Positions 1 to 7,207 of a stretch of 33,741 nt of DNA are shown piece after piece (positions within the stretch are counted from its first letter, which is position 1; each line of letters opens with the position of its first letter). The stretch covers positions 1 to 33,741 of the forward strand of contig JALFLM010000053.1 of NCBI GenBank assembly GCA_022774705.1, written 5' to 3'. The notes beneath the pieces were generated by a model, which searched no databases, was not told where the DNA came from, and saw only the letters and a list, made by a program, of their open reading frames with translations. The translations under genes and the position numbers were made by a program. This DNA is from Lachnospiraceae bacterium. Lineage in GTDB: Bacteria > Bacillota > Clostridia > Lachnospirales > Lachnospiraceae.

Positions 1-699
1 TGCCCTCTTTAAGCCAGCGCCTTTCAGCTTTGCATCCCTCCATATCTGATTCACACCGTCCACTCCAAGCTCTTTGATATCACATGGCAGCGGTGCCTTT
101 TTGATCACCATCATCCCGCTTACCGCATCCGGATTTTTATAAACGCCTTTGATCTCCGGAAAATAAATGCTGAACCATCGGGCCATACGGTTTTTGATCC
201 TTGTGATCTCCTCCTGTGTCTGGATACGGAGATTTGACAGATTTCTGATCTCTGCGTATATCCCTGTCGGAATATATGGATAGGAGAATCTTCCTTCATT
301 TACCAGACCTGCAATCGTTTTTGGATCCTTACGGTCATTCTTGTTCGGGTTATTATCATCCAGTTCTTTGGACTTCTTTACGTGATGCGGATTCACATGT
401 ACCGGCCTCATTCCCTGTTCCTGCAGATACGCTCCAAGGTTCAGCCAGTAATGGCCGGTAGGTTCCATGCCCGGAATCACCGCCTCTTTACCATGCCTCT
501 CTGCTATGTCTTCTATCCATGCTTTCAATGCAGCAAACCCGGCTTCATCGTTATTGAAAGCAAACGGCTTTTTGGAGTACTCATAATTCCGCCAGTCAAA
601 GGCCCTTGCATAATGGGTTTCACTTCCAACATCGATTCCAACAATTAAAGTTTTTTCCGTAATAGATGCAATTTTTGCGTTCTGTGTGTTATAATTCAT
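1..699 (-). CDS. IS110-family transposase, N-terminal part (partial at window edge)
   Basis: This frame is open for 233 codons and runs off the window, so the C-terminal Tnp_IS116/IS110/IS902 domain is missing here. It is a DEDD-type (RuvC-like) recombinase. The N-terminus has GIDVGSETHYARAF with the first catalytic Asp, then GMEPTGHYWLNLGAYL with the Glu, then KNDRKDPKTIAGLV with the Asp pair. The following region (RNLSNLRIQTQEEITRIKN) is the usual coiled-coil-like linker. The start ATG (699-697) has a GAGG ribosome site 8 nt upstream, and that site lies inside a hairpin arm (705-773). IS110 enzymes move a circular intermediate into a target chosen by a noncoding RNA encoded in the same element. 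Family assignment is firm; whether it is active cannot be judged from a partial gene. Confidence 0.9.
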   Translation of the reverse strand, partial: MNYNTQNAKIASITEKTLIVGIDVGSETHYARAFDWRNYEYSKKPFAFNNDEAGFAALKAWIEDIAERHGKEAVIPGMEPTGHYWLNLGAYLQEQGMRPVHVNPHHVKKSKELDDNNPNKNDRKDPKTIAGLVNEGRFSYPYIPTGIYAEIRNLSNLRIQTQEEITRIKNRMARWFSIYFPEIKGVYKNPDAVSGMMVIKKAPLPCDIKELGVDGVNQIWRDAKLKGAGLKRA

Positions 700-704
700 T
701 TCAG

Positions 705-773
705 ATACCTCACTGTTAATAAGATTTTTTACTAACCGTCCAAAGTCAGTAATCTTATTTTACTCTGAGGTAT
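705..773 (-). promoter_or_regulatory. Hairpin sequestering the transposase ribosome site; possible 3' part of an IS110 bridge RNA
   Basis: The arms are 705-726 and 751-773. ATACCTCA pairs with TGAGGTAT and AATAAGATT pairs with AATCTTATT, with a small internal bubble and a loop of about 24 nt. Read on the minus strand, the 3' arm contains the GAGG ribosome site of the transposase, so the folded RNA should hide it. That is a known way for insertion sequences to limit translation from outside transcripts. The same stretch could also be the 3' section of an IS110 guide RNA. Only the pairing is seen directly. Confidence 0.6.
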
Positions 774-859
774 TTTTTTCTCAACCTTCTTTCTCGGAAT
801 TCCTTATATTTAAATTATACAAGAAGCTCCTGTTGTTCCGACGGATATTCCGCCTTAAA

Positions 860-919
860 TATAAAAAGGTTCCTTAATCTCCTCCAATGCCTCAGGCACC
901 GGTCAGATCAAAGAACCTT
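860..919 (-). terminator. Long rho-independent terminator closing the rep-par module
   Basis: On the minus strand a 15-bp stem (arms 905-919 and 866-880, two G-U pairs) encloses a second 8-bp hairpin with a TGA loop (near 883-902). It is followed by a T-rich tract (867-860). It lies 32 nt beyond the parB stop and reads in the parB direction. Confidence 0.85.
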
Positions 920-951
920 ATCCTGCAATTTATATTTTCAAAATCTTCCGC

Positions 952-1875
952 TTACAAAGACTGTTCGCGTTTCTTTTTTTTCTGCCACTGATCCAGCAGC
1001 CTGATGATGGTATCCTCCATCTGTTTGGGCGTATAATTCTTCGGAAAATATTTTTTCAGAATATCCCCTTTGAAAGTAACAGAATTCTTTTCCCCCTTTT
1101 TAACTTCCTCCATCATCGCACACATGGCATCCATCGTACATTCCCCTGACTGGCTCAGTTTCTTCAATCGCTGTGCCTGGGAAAGTGACGGAGTAGACTG
1201 TGCGTAATCCATCGCTTCCAGAAAATTCTGCTGCTCCTCCTTGCTCAGATAAGATAACTCAACAGCAGGATTAAAAGCGATACGTTTATCATCAACCATT
1301 TCCTGCAGTTCAGGAATCAGTTCGGTCAGGCGGATATAACGCTTAACAGTATCTTTGCTAATGCCTTCTGACTCACCAATCATTTCAGTTGCTAACTTCG
1401 GTGCAACTTGCACTGAAGTTAAATCAGTACGTGAACCCTGATGTCTCAACGCATCACGTTTCATTTTATAAGCCTGCGCCCGCTCACTTGGGAGCAGCGT
1501 TTCTCTCTGCAGATTGCTGTCCACCATCAGAATCGTTGCGGCATCGTCATCCATCTCCCTCACGATGACCGGCATGGTCTCTTTTCCTGCCAGTACGGAT
1601 GCACGATGTCTCCGGTGACCGGCAATCAGTTCATACCCTCCTTCCGGCCTCGGTCTGGCAATTGCCGGTGCAAGAACCCCATATTGTGCAATACTTTCCA
1701 CTGTTCTCTGCATTGCCTCATCGTCTACCACCCGGAAAGGATGATTTTTAAAGGGAAAAAGCTCATTCAAAGGAATTTCCCGTATCTTCTCCAGCTTCGC
1801 TTCCTGACGCTCTTCCTCTGTGGTAAAAATGTCATCCAAGCTCTGCAGGCTGATGTTTGCGCCTCTTTTCGCCAT
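952..1875 (-). CDS. parB: ParB/Spo0J-family partition protein
   Basis: This 307-residue protein has the ParB N-terminal (CTPase/Srx-like) domain at about residues 30-125. It starts with IPLNELFPFKNHPFRV and contains the GHRRHRA version of the GERRxR box, then NLQRETLLPSERAQAYKMK. A central HTH follows (GISKDTVKRYIRLTELIPEL), and the C-terminus is basic. Known members load on parS sites and work with ParA to segregate plasmids, integrated elements or chromosomes. The start is set by GGAGG 9 nt upstream of the ATG. It overlaps the end of parA by 44 nt, which suggests coupled translation. The neighbours are an element-type ParA and RepA, so it is an accessory ParB rather than the chromosomal Spo0J, which normally sits near the origin with gidB. 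No parS site was recognised. Confidence 0.9.
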   Translation of the reverse strand: MAKRGANISLQSLDDIFTTEEERQEAKLEKIREIPLNELFPFKNHPFRVVDDEAMQRTVESIAQYGVLAPAIARPRPEGGYELIAGHRRHRASVLAGKETMPVIVREMDDDAATILMVDSNLQRETLLPSERAQAYKMKRDALRHQGSRTDLTSVQVAPKLATEMIGESEGISKDTVKRYIRLTELIPELQEMVDDKRIAFNPAVELSYLSKEEQQNFLEAMDYAQSTPSLSQAQRLKKLSQSGECTMDAMCAMMEEVKKGEKNSVTFKGDILKKYFPKNYTPKQMEDTIIRLLDQWQKKKKREQSL

Positions 1876-2659
1876 TATTCAGAACCTCCTTCGTTAACTT
1901 TCGGTATGCGTCTGCCACTTTTCCTTTAGGATCATGCGTAAAAATACTTCTTCCCTCAGCACTGATTTCGGCTGCGCGGATCGAGCGTGGAATTTCCGAG
2001 TCAAATACCTTCAGCTTGGTGCCATAAGTATTTCGTATCAGGTTTCCAATCTCTTTTGAATAATTTGTACGGCTGTCCACCATGGTAAGAAGAATCCCTT
2101 CAATTTTCAGGCGGGGATTGATTTTCTTGCGAACGGAATTGACTGTGTTCAGAAGCAATTCCAAACCCTTTGCCGACAGGTAATCCGCATTTACGGGAAT
2201 CAGAACCTTATCAGCTGCAGCCAGCACATTAATCCCCAGCATTCCCAGACTTGGCATACAGTCCAGAAGGATGTAATCATATTCGGAGCGGATACTGTCT
2301 ATGTACTGACGCATGACAGTCTCACGGCTCATAACATTTACCAGAGATACCTCCATACCTGATAATTCCATATTGGAAGGCAGCAAATCAATACCTTCTT
2401 CATGATGCAGAATGCCTTCACCATATGTAATCGGAACATCCTGCACGACTTTATTCATAATGCTGCATAAAGTGGGAGAAAGATCATCCGGTCTGGGCCA
2501 TCCCAGACTGATTGTAAGGCTGGCCTGTGGATCTGCATCGATTGCCAGAACCTTCTTCCCTTCTCCTGCAAGCGCAATTGCCAGATTTTCGCAGGTAGTT
2601 GTCTTACCAACCCCGCCTTTCTGATTAACGATTGCTATTACGGTTGCTCTATGAATCAT
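1832..2659 (-). CDS. parA: ParA/Soj-family partition ATPase
   Basis: This 275-residue protein opens with VIAIVNQKGGVGKTTTCENL, the deviant Walker A motif of ParA/MinD ATPases. It continues with VLAIDADPQASLTISLG (switch region) and YDYILLDCMPSLGMLGINVL (Walker B). Known ParA proteins bind DNA nonspecifically in the ATP state and move ParB-bound cargo. A longer reading frame extends upstream to 2743, but the ATG at 2659 is preceded by GGAGGAG about 10 nt away and gives the normal family N-terminus, so I used it. It lies between a RepA-type initiator (124 nt upstream) and parB (overlapping 44 nt). Confidence 0.92.
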   Translation of the reverse strand: MIHRATVIAIVNQKGGVGKTTTCENLAIALAGEGKKVLAIDADPQASLTISLGWPRPDDLSPTLCSIMNKVVQDVPITYGEGILHHEEGIDLLPSNMELSGMEVSLVNVMSRETVMRQYIDSIRSEYDYILLDCMPSLGMLGINVLAAADKVLIPVNADYLSAKGLELLLNTVNSVRKKINPRLKIEGILLTMVDSRTNYSKEIGNLIRNTYGTKLKVFDSEIPRSIRAAEISAEGRSIFTHDPKGKVADAYRKLTKEVLNNGEKRRKHQPAELG

Positions 2660-2782
2660 AACTTTTTCTCTCCTCCGTTGAAATGATATCCCCGGTCTCC
2701 CCGACAAACCTGCTTTATCAGGGCATCCGAAGCAGTCCTCCATGCTCTCTGACCGCTTATTCTCGGTACAGTATCCATGCAG

Positions 2783-3835
2783 CTAAATATTCCCTTCTGC
2801 CATATGGTGATTCACCAGCGATGAATAATAACTGTTCATAGTCAGCGGTGCATTATACAACGTTGCCAGAAGGTACTGTTTCATGTTATAAATTCTGGTA
2901 GTATTTTCGGACATGCATCGGAGGACAAACCGAATATGCTCACCGGTCAGTTTCATGAACTGGCTTTTCACCACAGATATCGGTTTATCATCACCTGCGA
3001 TGCGGATCGTTTTCCGTCTGGAACAGCAGGTATCCACCAGAAGCCCAAGGATTGCATTCAGTTTTTCCTTCTCTTCCGGCCTGTCATAGAGCAATGTTTC
3101 GAAGCTCAGCTGCTCTTTAAAATAATCCTCGATGCATGCTCTGATCTGCTCTTCTTTCCCTTCCGTTCCATTCCCGACTTCCGGAACGGAAAGGAAAGGA
3201 TCTGTATCACTCCCATCAGTATTACTGATCTCAGTTATATTTCTCCGTGATTTTGACGAATCTGCATCCGCCGTTTCGACGACTCCTGAATCGTTATTCT
3301 GACGGTTCCTGAATCGTCCACATCCGGAAGTTGTTTCTGATGACTCACTGTCTTCACTCAAGCCACCGTCCTGCACATGACTTTCAGATGTATCTGTCCC
3401 GTATTTTTCATCCGCAGCATCACTGGAAGTATCAACTGCTTTATCTGCAGAATCGTCATTTTCACTGTTCTGAACTGTTTTCTCCTCCGAAGAAATAAAA
3501 TTCTTCACATATATGAGATTCGGCTTTCCCTGGCCCTGACGTTTTCTTTCAATCAGACCCGCTGTTTCCAGTTCGCTCATCATTTTAGAAGCCTTTCGGT
3601 CACCGCATCTCAGATCATTCTGAATCTGTTCCAGAGTGTAAATGATATACACTCTGCCCAGTTTATCCAGCCATTTCTTTTCAATGGAAAGGCTGTTGCG
3701 ATCCAGCATCAGACCATACAGAACCTTTGCTTCCGTGGAAATATCGCTGAATTTTGAATCGGTAAAGAGAACCTTCGGTATACGGTAAAATTTAAACTGC
3801 TCTGCCTGCTGTCCGTAAAAATAATCAAATAACAT
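2783..3835 (-). CDS. RepA-type replication initiator (RepA_N domain, DUF6017-like C-terminus)
   Basis: The 350-residue protein begins with a RepA_N-type winged-helix domain (about residues 15-115): FYRIPKVLFTDSKFSDIS, then STEAKVLYGLMLDRNSLS, then TLEQIQNDLRCGDRKASKMM. A Ser/Asp/Glu-rich low-complexity linker fills about 115-225. The C-terminal part (about 230-350, with FMKLTGEHIRFVLRCM and YLLATLYNAPLTM) resembles the DUF6017 region found in clostridial element initiators. Such proteins start replication of Gram-positive plasmids and of the circular form of conjugative elements. The start has GAGGT 7 nt upstream, and the previous gene's stop lies inside that ribosome site. Together with parA-parB this forms a complete replication and partition unit. 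Confidence 0.82.
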   Translation of the reverse strand: MLFDYFYGQQAEQFKFYRIPKVLFTDSKFSDISTEAKVLYGLMLDRNSLSIEKKWLDKLGRVYIIYTLEQIQNDLRCGDRKASKMMSELETAGLIERKRQGQGKPNLIYVKNFISSEEKTVQNSENDDSADKAVDTSSDAADEKYGTDTSESHVQDGGLSEDSESSETTSGCGRFRNRQNNDSGVVETADADSSKSRRNITEISNTDGSDTDPFLSVPEVGNGTEGKEEQIRACIEDYFKEQLSFETLLYDRPEEKEKLNAILGLLVDTCCSRRKTIRIAGDDKPISVVKSQFMKLTGEHIRFVLRCMSENTTRIYNMKQYLLATLYNAPLTMNSYYSSLVNHHMAEGNI

Positions 3836-3840
3836 AAGCC

Positions 3841-4077
3841 TTACCTCGTTTTCGCAAACCGATCATGCTTCAGAGGTTTATCCCGGAATATTTTTACATC
3901 CTTTCCATATATGCATGTAGTGAATGTGCATCTGCGGTATTTCCAGTCTTTCTGATAATAGGGACACCGCCTGCAGCTTCCCGGAACTCCGAAGCAATTA
4001 CGTTTTTTATTTCGCATCATTCTGTCATAATGACGGAGTGTCTCATAATCGCGACGGCTTAAATCCTTCCTGCTCAT
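3841..4077 (-). CDS. Cysteine-rich VLP-type small protein
   Basis: This 78-residue basic protein has the pattern NCFGVPGSCRRCPYY followed by RRCTFTTCIYGKD, with five cysteines placed to bind a metal. It matches my memory of the Cys_rich_VLP family, small proteins that occur next to RepA and ParA genes in clostridial conjugative elements. Its biochemical role is not known to me. The ATG overlaps the stop of the upstream gene (ATGA), and its own stop overlaps the ribosome site of repA, so all three are probably co-translated. Confidence 0.75.
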   Translation of the reverse strand: MSRKDLSRRDYETLRHYDRMMRNKKRNCFGVPGSCRRCPYYQKDWKYRRCTFTTCIYGKDVKIFRDKPLKHDRFAKTR

Positions 4078-4337
4078 TTATTCCCACCTCCCTGCTTCTC
4101 ATGCATTTCTTTCACCAGTTCTTTATAGCAGGGAATGAGGACGCAGGGTCTGTCCGCAGCATAAGGACAGCCTGTGCACGGACTCTTCACAACCTCCGGT
4201 GCCTCCAGAAGGTAATAACAGGCATCCAGAGTGCATCCTTTCTTCCGGTTTTTCCAGAGAAAGCAATCCCTGCAATTCTCCGGCCGGTCCGCACCATATC
4301 TTACTCCATCAATTATGATAATTTTCGCCTTGCCCAT
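4074..4337 (-). CDS. Small cysteine-rich protein of unknown function
   Basis: This 87-residue protein has eight cysteines in CRDCFLW, GCTLDACYYLL, SPCTGCPYA and PCVLIPCYKEL, an arrangement that suggests a metal-binding fold. The N-terminus (MGKAKIIIIDGVRYGAD) is a short beta-like segment. I started it at the ATG at 4337, which has GGAGG 8 nt upstream; the longer frame begins at a TTG inside that ribosome site. The stop overlaps the start of the VLP protein. It belongs to the same element operon and probably to a related Cys-rich family. No function is assigned. Confidence 0.7.
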   Translation of the reverse strand: MGKAKIIIIDGVRYGADRPENCRDCFLWKNRKKGCTLDACYYLLEAPEVVKSPCTGCPYAADRPCVLIPCYKELVKEMHEKQGGGNK

Positions 4338-4366
4338 CTGTTTAACCTCCAATCATAATCACCACA

Positions 4367-4399
4367 CCGGAACTGCGGACCTGTCGCCTGCAGTTCCGG
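4367..4399 (-). promoter_or_regulatory. Perfect 10-bp hairpin in the leader of the Cys-rich genes
   Basis: CCGGAACTGC (4367-4376) and GCAGTTCCGG (4390-4399) form a 10-bp perfect inverted repeat with a 13-nt loop. It lies in the 159-nt gap between the HTH gene and the first Cys-rich gene. No T tract follows in either direction, so it is not a normal terminator. It could be an operator or an RNA control element. Confidence 0.5.
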
Positions 4400-4496
4400 C
4401 CTGCTATGTATCCTGCTGATTATCGGCTAAACAATTTCGGCATCCTGATTCATTCGGGATCAAATTGATCCATCAGCATCTGTTCATCACCAGACC

Positions 4497-4748
4497 TTAC
4501 TCAACTCTGAACTGTTCCAGATATTCTTCAAAATACCTGCAATTCACAAGTACCATCCGGCCAACTTTATAGGTTGCTTTTGCTTCTCTGGCTAAACGTT
4601 CAAATGTTTTCAGGCTCATCCCGTAAAGTTCCGCGCCCTCTCTGTAACGGACAAATCTTTTTTCCGGTCTTACAATGTCAAACTGCGGATCCTGATCTGC
4701 GGATTTCTTCTCTGAATTTTCCAGACTGCTGATATGATTTCTCTTCAT
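4497..4748 (-). CDS. Small HTH protein of excisionase/DUF6462 type
   Basis: This 83-residue protein ends in a MerR/excisionase-like helix-turn-helix (about residues 30-83). It has RFVRYREGAELYGMSLKTFE, then RLAREAKATYKVGRMVLVN and YFEEYLEQF. I recall this layout as DUF6462, common at the head of clostridial element modules, but could not check. The start is the second of two nearby ATGs (4748), which has AGGAGG 6 nt upstream; the ATG at 4754 touches the ribosome site. It is the first gene of the element operon and may regulate it or act in excision. There is no clear promoter in the 90 nt before it. Confidence 0.72.
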   Translation of the reverse strand: MKRNHISSLENSEKKSADQDPQFDIVRPEKRFVRYREGAELYGMSLKTFERLAREAKATYKVGRMVLVNCRYFEEYLEQFRVE

Positions 4749-4839
4749 GGTCATCCTCCTGATTCTTTCGGAAACGCTGCTGCTTCGGATTACGGAACAT
4801 ACAGCATTCCATTTCGGCTGCGACCATGGCTTTCTGCAA

Positions 4840-4894
4840 TAAAAAAGGACATTTTCTTCATGAGGCTCAACTGCCTCTCTGGAAAATGTCCTTA
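4840..4894 (-). terminator. Rho-independent terminator of the greA-lysS operon
   Basis: On the minus strand GAAAATGTCCTT's partner arm AAGGACATTTTC gives a 12-bp perfect stem (4845-4856 with 4882-4893). An inner GAGGC/GCCTC hairpin is enclosed, and the stem is followed by TTTTTT (down to about 4841). It lies about 150 nt past the lysS stop. It also marks the border region between housekeeping genes and the element module. Confidence 0.85.
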
Positions 4895-5044
4895 AGATAC
4901 AAATATTTAATTGGCTTTCAATGCTTTCTGCAATCCATCATCATGATATTGCCGGATTGATACCGGTAATTTCGTTACAAATCTGTTGCAGGTTCACCCG
5001 GTAATCCGGTTTACGGTTCTCTGTTATCCGTTAATCCCCGATAA

Positions 5045-6577
5045 TCAGTTTATTGATTTCATCGTCGGGAACAGCAATACATCTCTGATTGCTGCCGAGT
5101 CGGTCAGCAGCATAACCATTCTGTCAATTCCGAATCCGATACCGCCCGTAGGAGGCATACCGATTTCCAGTGCATGCAGGAAGTCTTCATCGGTGGTGTT
5201 GGCTTCTTCGTCGCCCTGGGCCAGTGCTTCTTCCTGTGCTTTGAAACGTTCTCTCTGGTCGATGGGATCGTTTAATTCGGAGTAGGCGTTGGCCATCTCC
5301 CAGCCGTTCATGAAGAATTCGAAGCGCTCTACGTATTCGGGGTTGTCCGGTTTCATCTTGGTTAAAGGTGAGATATCGGTGGGGTGATCCATGACAAATG
5401 TGGGCTGGATCAGGTGCTTTTCTGCGTATTCTTCGAAGAACAGGTTCAGGATATCACCTTTTTTATGTCTTTCTTCATATTCAATATGATGTTCTTTTGC
5501 TGCTGCTCTGGCTGCTTCCAGATCGGGGATTTCGTTGAAGTCCACGCCTGCGTATTTCTTAACGGCATCTACCATGGTGATGCGTTCGAAGGGCTTGCCC
5601 AGATCCATCTCGATTCCGTTGTAGGTGATGGTGGTGGTTCCCAGGACTTCCTGTGCCACATGGCGGTACAGGTTTTCTGTCAGATCCATCATGCCGTTGT
5701 AATCGGTGTATGCCTGATACAGTTCCATCAGGGTGAATTCCGGATTGTGTCTGGTGTCCAGACCTTCGTTACGGAATACACGGCCGATTTCGTATACACG
5801 TTCCAGACCGCCGACGATCAGACGTTTCAGGTAAAGCTCCAGAGAAATACGGAGCTTCAGATCCTCATCCAGTGCATTGAAATGAGTCTCAAAGGGTCTT
5901 GCTGCTGCGCCGCCTGCGTTGGATACCAGCATGGGTGTTTCCACTTCCATAAAGCCCTGTCCGTCCAGATAGGTACGGATGGCACGGATGATCTTTGATC
6001 TCTTGATGAAGGTATCCTTTGCTTCCGGGTTCATGATCAGATCCACGTATCTCTGACGGTAACGCATATCCGTGTTGGTCAGGCCGTGGAACTTCTCGGG
6101 CAGGGGACTCAGGCTCTTGGAAAGGAGCGTGATCTTCTTTGCCTTTACGGATACTTCGCCGGTGTGGGTGCGGAATACTTCACCTTCCACGCCGATCAGG
6201 TCGCCTACGTCCAGTTTCTTGAAGTCCTTGTAGGGATCTTCGCCCAGAATGTCGCGGGCTACGTAGATCTGAATGTTGCCTTTCAGATCCTGCAGGTTGC
6301 AGAAAGAAGCCTTGCCCATAACACGTTTGGACATCATACGCCCTGCCAGGCTTGTTGCCAGTACTTCTGAAGGTTCTTCACCTTCAGGAGTGGCTGCTTC
6401 CAGCTGTGCAAATTTCTCTCTTACATCTGCTGTATGATCGGTTACGTTGTATTTTGTGATTTCATAAGGATTGCGGCCTTCTTCCATCAGGGTTGCAAGC
6501 TTTTCTCTTCTTACTTTTTTCAGCTGATTCTCATCCTGAGGCTTCTGCTGATTCTTTCCTTTATTCTGTTCTCCCAT
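5045..6577 (-). CDS. lysS: Lysyl-tRNA synthetase, class II
   Basis: The 510-residue protein has the normal class II LysRS length and layout. An N-terminal OB-fold anticodon-binding domain (about 55-160) holds AGRMMSKRVMGKASFCNLQD. The catalytic domain follows, with motif 2 RVYEIGRVFRNEGLDTRHNP and motif 3 GGIGFGIDRMVMLL near the C-terminus. It charges tRNA-Lys with lysine in the cytoplasm. The start codon overlaps the greA stop (TAATG), with AGAGG 8 nt upstream, so translation is probably coupled to greA. The pair is transcribed from the promoter at 7178-7207 and ends at the terminator at 4840-4894. Confidence 0.97.
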   Translation of the reverse strand: MGEQNKGKNQQKPQDENQLKKVRREKLATLMEEGRNPYEITKYNVTDHTADVREKFAQLEAATPEGEEPSEVLATSLAGRMMSKRVMGKASFCNLQDLKGNIQIYVARDILGEDPYKDFKKLDVGDLIGVEGEVFRTHTGEVSVKAKKITLLSKSLSPLPEKFHGLTNTDMRYRQRYVDLIMNPEAKDTFIKRSKIIRAIRTYLDGQGFMEVETPMLVSNAGGAAARPFETHFNALDEDLKLRISLELYLKRLIVGGLERVYEIGRVFRNEGLDTRHNPEFTLMELYQAYTDYNGMMDLTENLYRHVAQEVLGTTTITYNGIEMDLGKPFERITMVDAVKKYAGVDFNEIPDLEAARAAAKEHHIEYEERHKKGDILNLFFEEYAEKHLIQPTFVMDHPTDISPLTKMKPDNPEYVERFEFFMNGWEMANAYSELNDPIDQRERFKAQEEALAQGDEEANTTDEDFLHALEIGMPPTGGIGFGIDRMVMLLTDSAAIRDVLLFPTMKSIN

Positions 6578-7065
6578 TATTCAAACCTCTGAATTCCAAG
6601 TATCTTATACTGAACAGTACCTGCCATTGTAGGAACATCAACCAGGTCGTTGGTCTTTCTTCCCATCAGAGCGGCACCTACCGGGCACTCGTTGGAAATC
6701 TTGTTCTCCAGGCTGTTCGCTTCGGCAGAACCTACGATTCTGTATTCTACCACTTCGTCAAATTCAACGTCCAGCAGCTTGACACTGCAGCCTACGCTGA
6801 CTTTATCAATTGAAATTTCATCATCAGATACAACCTCTGCGTTTTTCAGCAGCTGTGTTAACTCTGCGATTCTGGCTTCGATTTCTCTCTGCTCATCTTT
6901 TGCTGCATCATATTCGGCGTTTTCTGATAAGTCGCCTAATTCTCTGGCGATTTTAATCTTCTCAGCAACTTCTTTACGTTTGACATTAACTAACTCTTCC
7001 AGTTCTTTCTCATACCGGTCCAGACCGGCACGGGTAAGCATGTTCTTTCTAACTGTCTCTGCCAT
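6577..7065 (-). CDS. greA: Transcription elongation factor GreA
   Basis: This 162-residue protein has the N-terminal coiled-coil hairpin (about residues 10-75) with the acidic tip GDLSENAEYDAAKDEQ, and the C-terminal FKBP-like domain with NECPVGAALMGRK. GreA enters the RNA polymerase secondary channel and stimulates cleavage of backtracked RNA. I started it at the ATG at 7065 with GGGAG a few bases upstream; the longer frame to 7086 adds seven residues not typical of the family. Its stop overlaps the lysS start. A greA-lysS pairing is common in clostridia. Confidence 0.95.
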   Translation of the reverse strand: MAETVRKNMLTRAGLDRYEKELEELVNVKRKEVAEKIKIARELGDLSENAEYDAAKDEQREIEARIAELTQLLKNAEVVSDDEISIDKVSVGCSVKLLDVEFDEVVEYRIVGSAEANSLENKISNECPVGAALMGRKTNDLVDVPTMAGTVQYKILGIQRFE

Positions 7066-7177
7066 AATGATTGCTCCCTTTCTCAAAATCCAAAATTTCT
7101 GCGCTTATCAGTCACGACCCGAACCGGCTCGAATCCCCGGTCTACACGCCACAACTGTGCAAAATCCATGGCTTATA

Positions 7178-7207
7178 ATTATAACTCAGTGTGATTAAAA
7201 TTGTCAA
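7178..7207 (-). promoter_or_regulatory. Consensus sigma-70-type promoter for greA-lysS
   Basis: On the minus strand TTGACA (7207-7202) and TATAAT (7183-7178) are separated by 18 nt, an exact consensus match for both boxes. The -35 box overlaps the stop codon of dusB. The leader to the greA ATG is about 105 nt and contains a weak CCGG hairpin. Confidence 0.85.

Larger units (their letters stand above)
1..859 (-). mobile_element. IS110-family insertion sequence, partial (transposase end plus upstream noncoding region)
   Basis: The element runs off the left edge of the window. It is recognised from its transposase (1-699) and the structured noncoding stretch upstream of it. IS110 elements have no long terminal inverted repeats, so the boundary cannot be read from the sequence. 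I placed the outer limit at the terminator that closes the parB operon, and the true end may lie anywhere between about 775 and 860. IS110-group elements are known to encode a guide (bridge) RNA in the noncoding end upstream of the transposase; the space here is about 160 nt, which is compatible with that. Confidence 0.6.

Noticed and set aside
7105-7155. tRNA-like T-arm and CCA end in the greA leader (CTCGAATCC between CCGG arms)
   Set aside because: No matching acceptor 5' strand, D-arm or anticodon arm exists upstream; a coincidence or a very decayed remnant at most.
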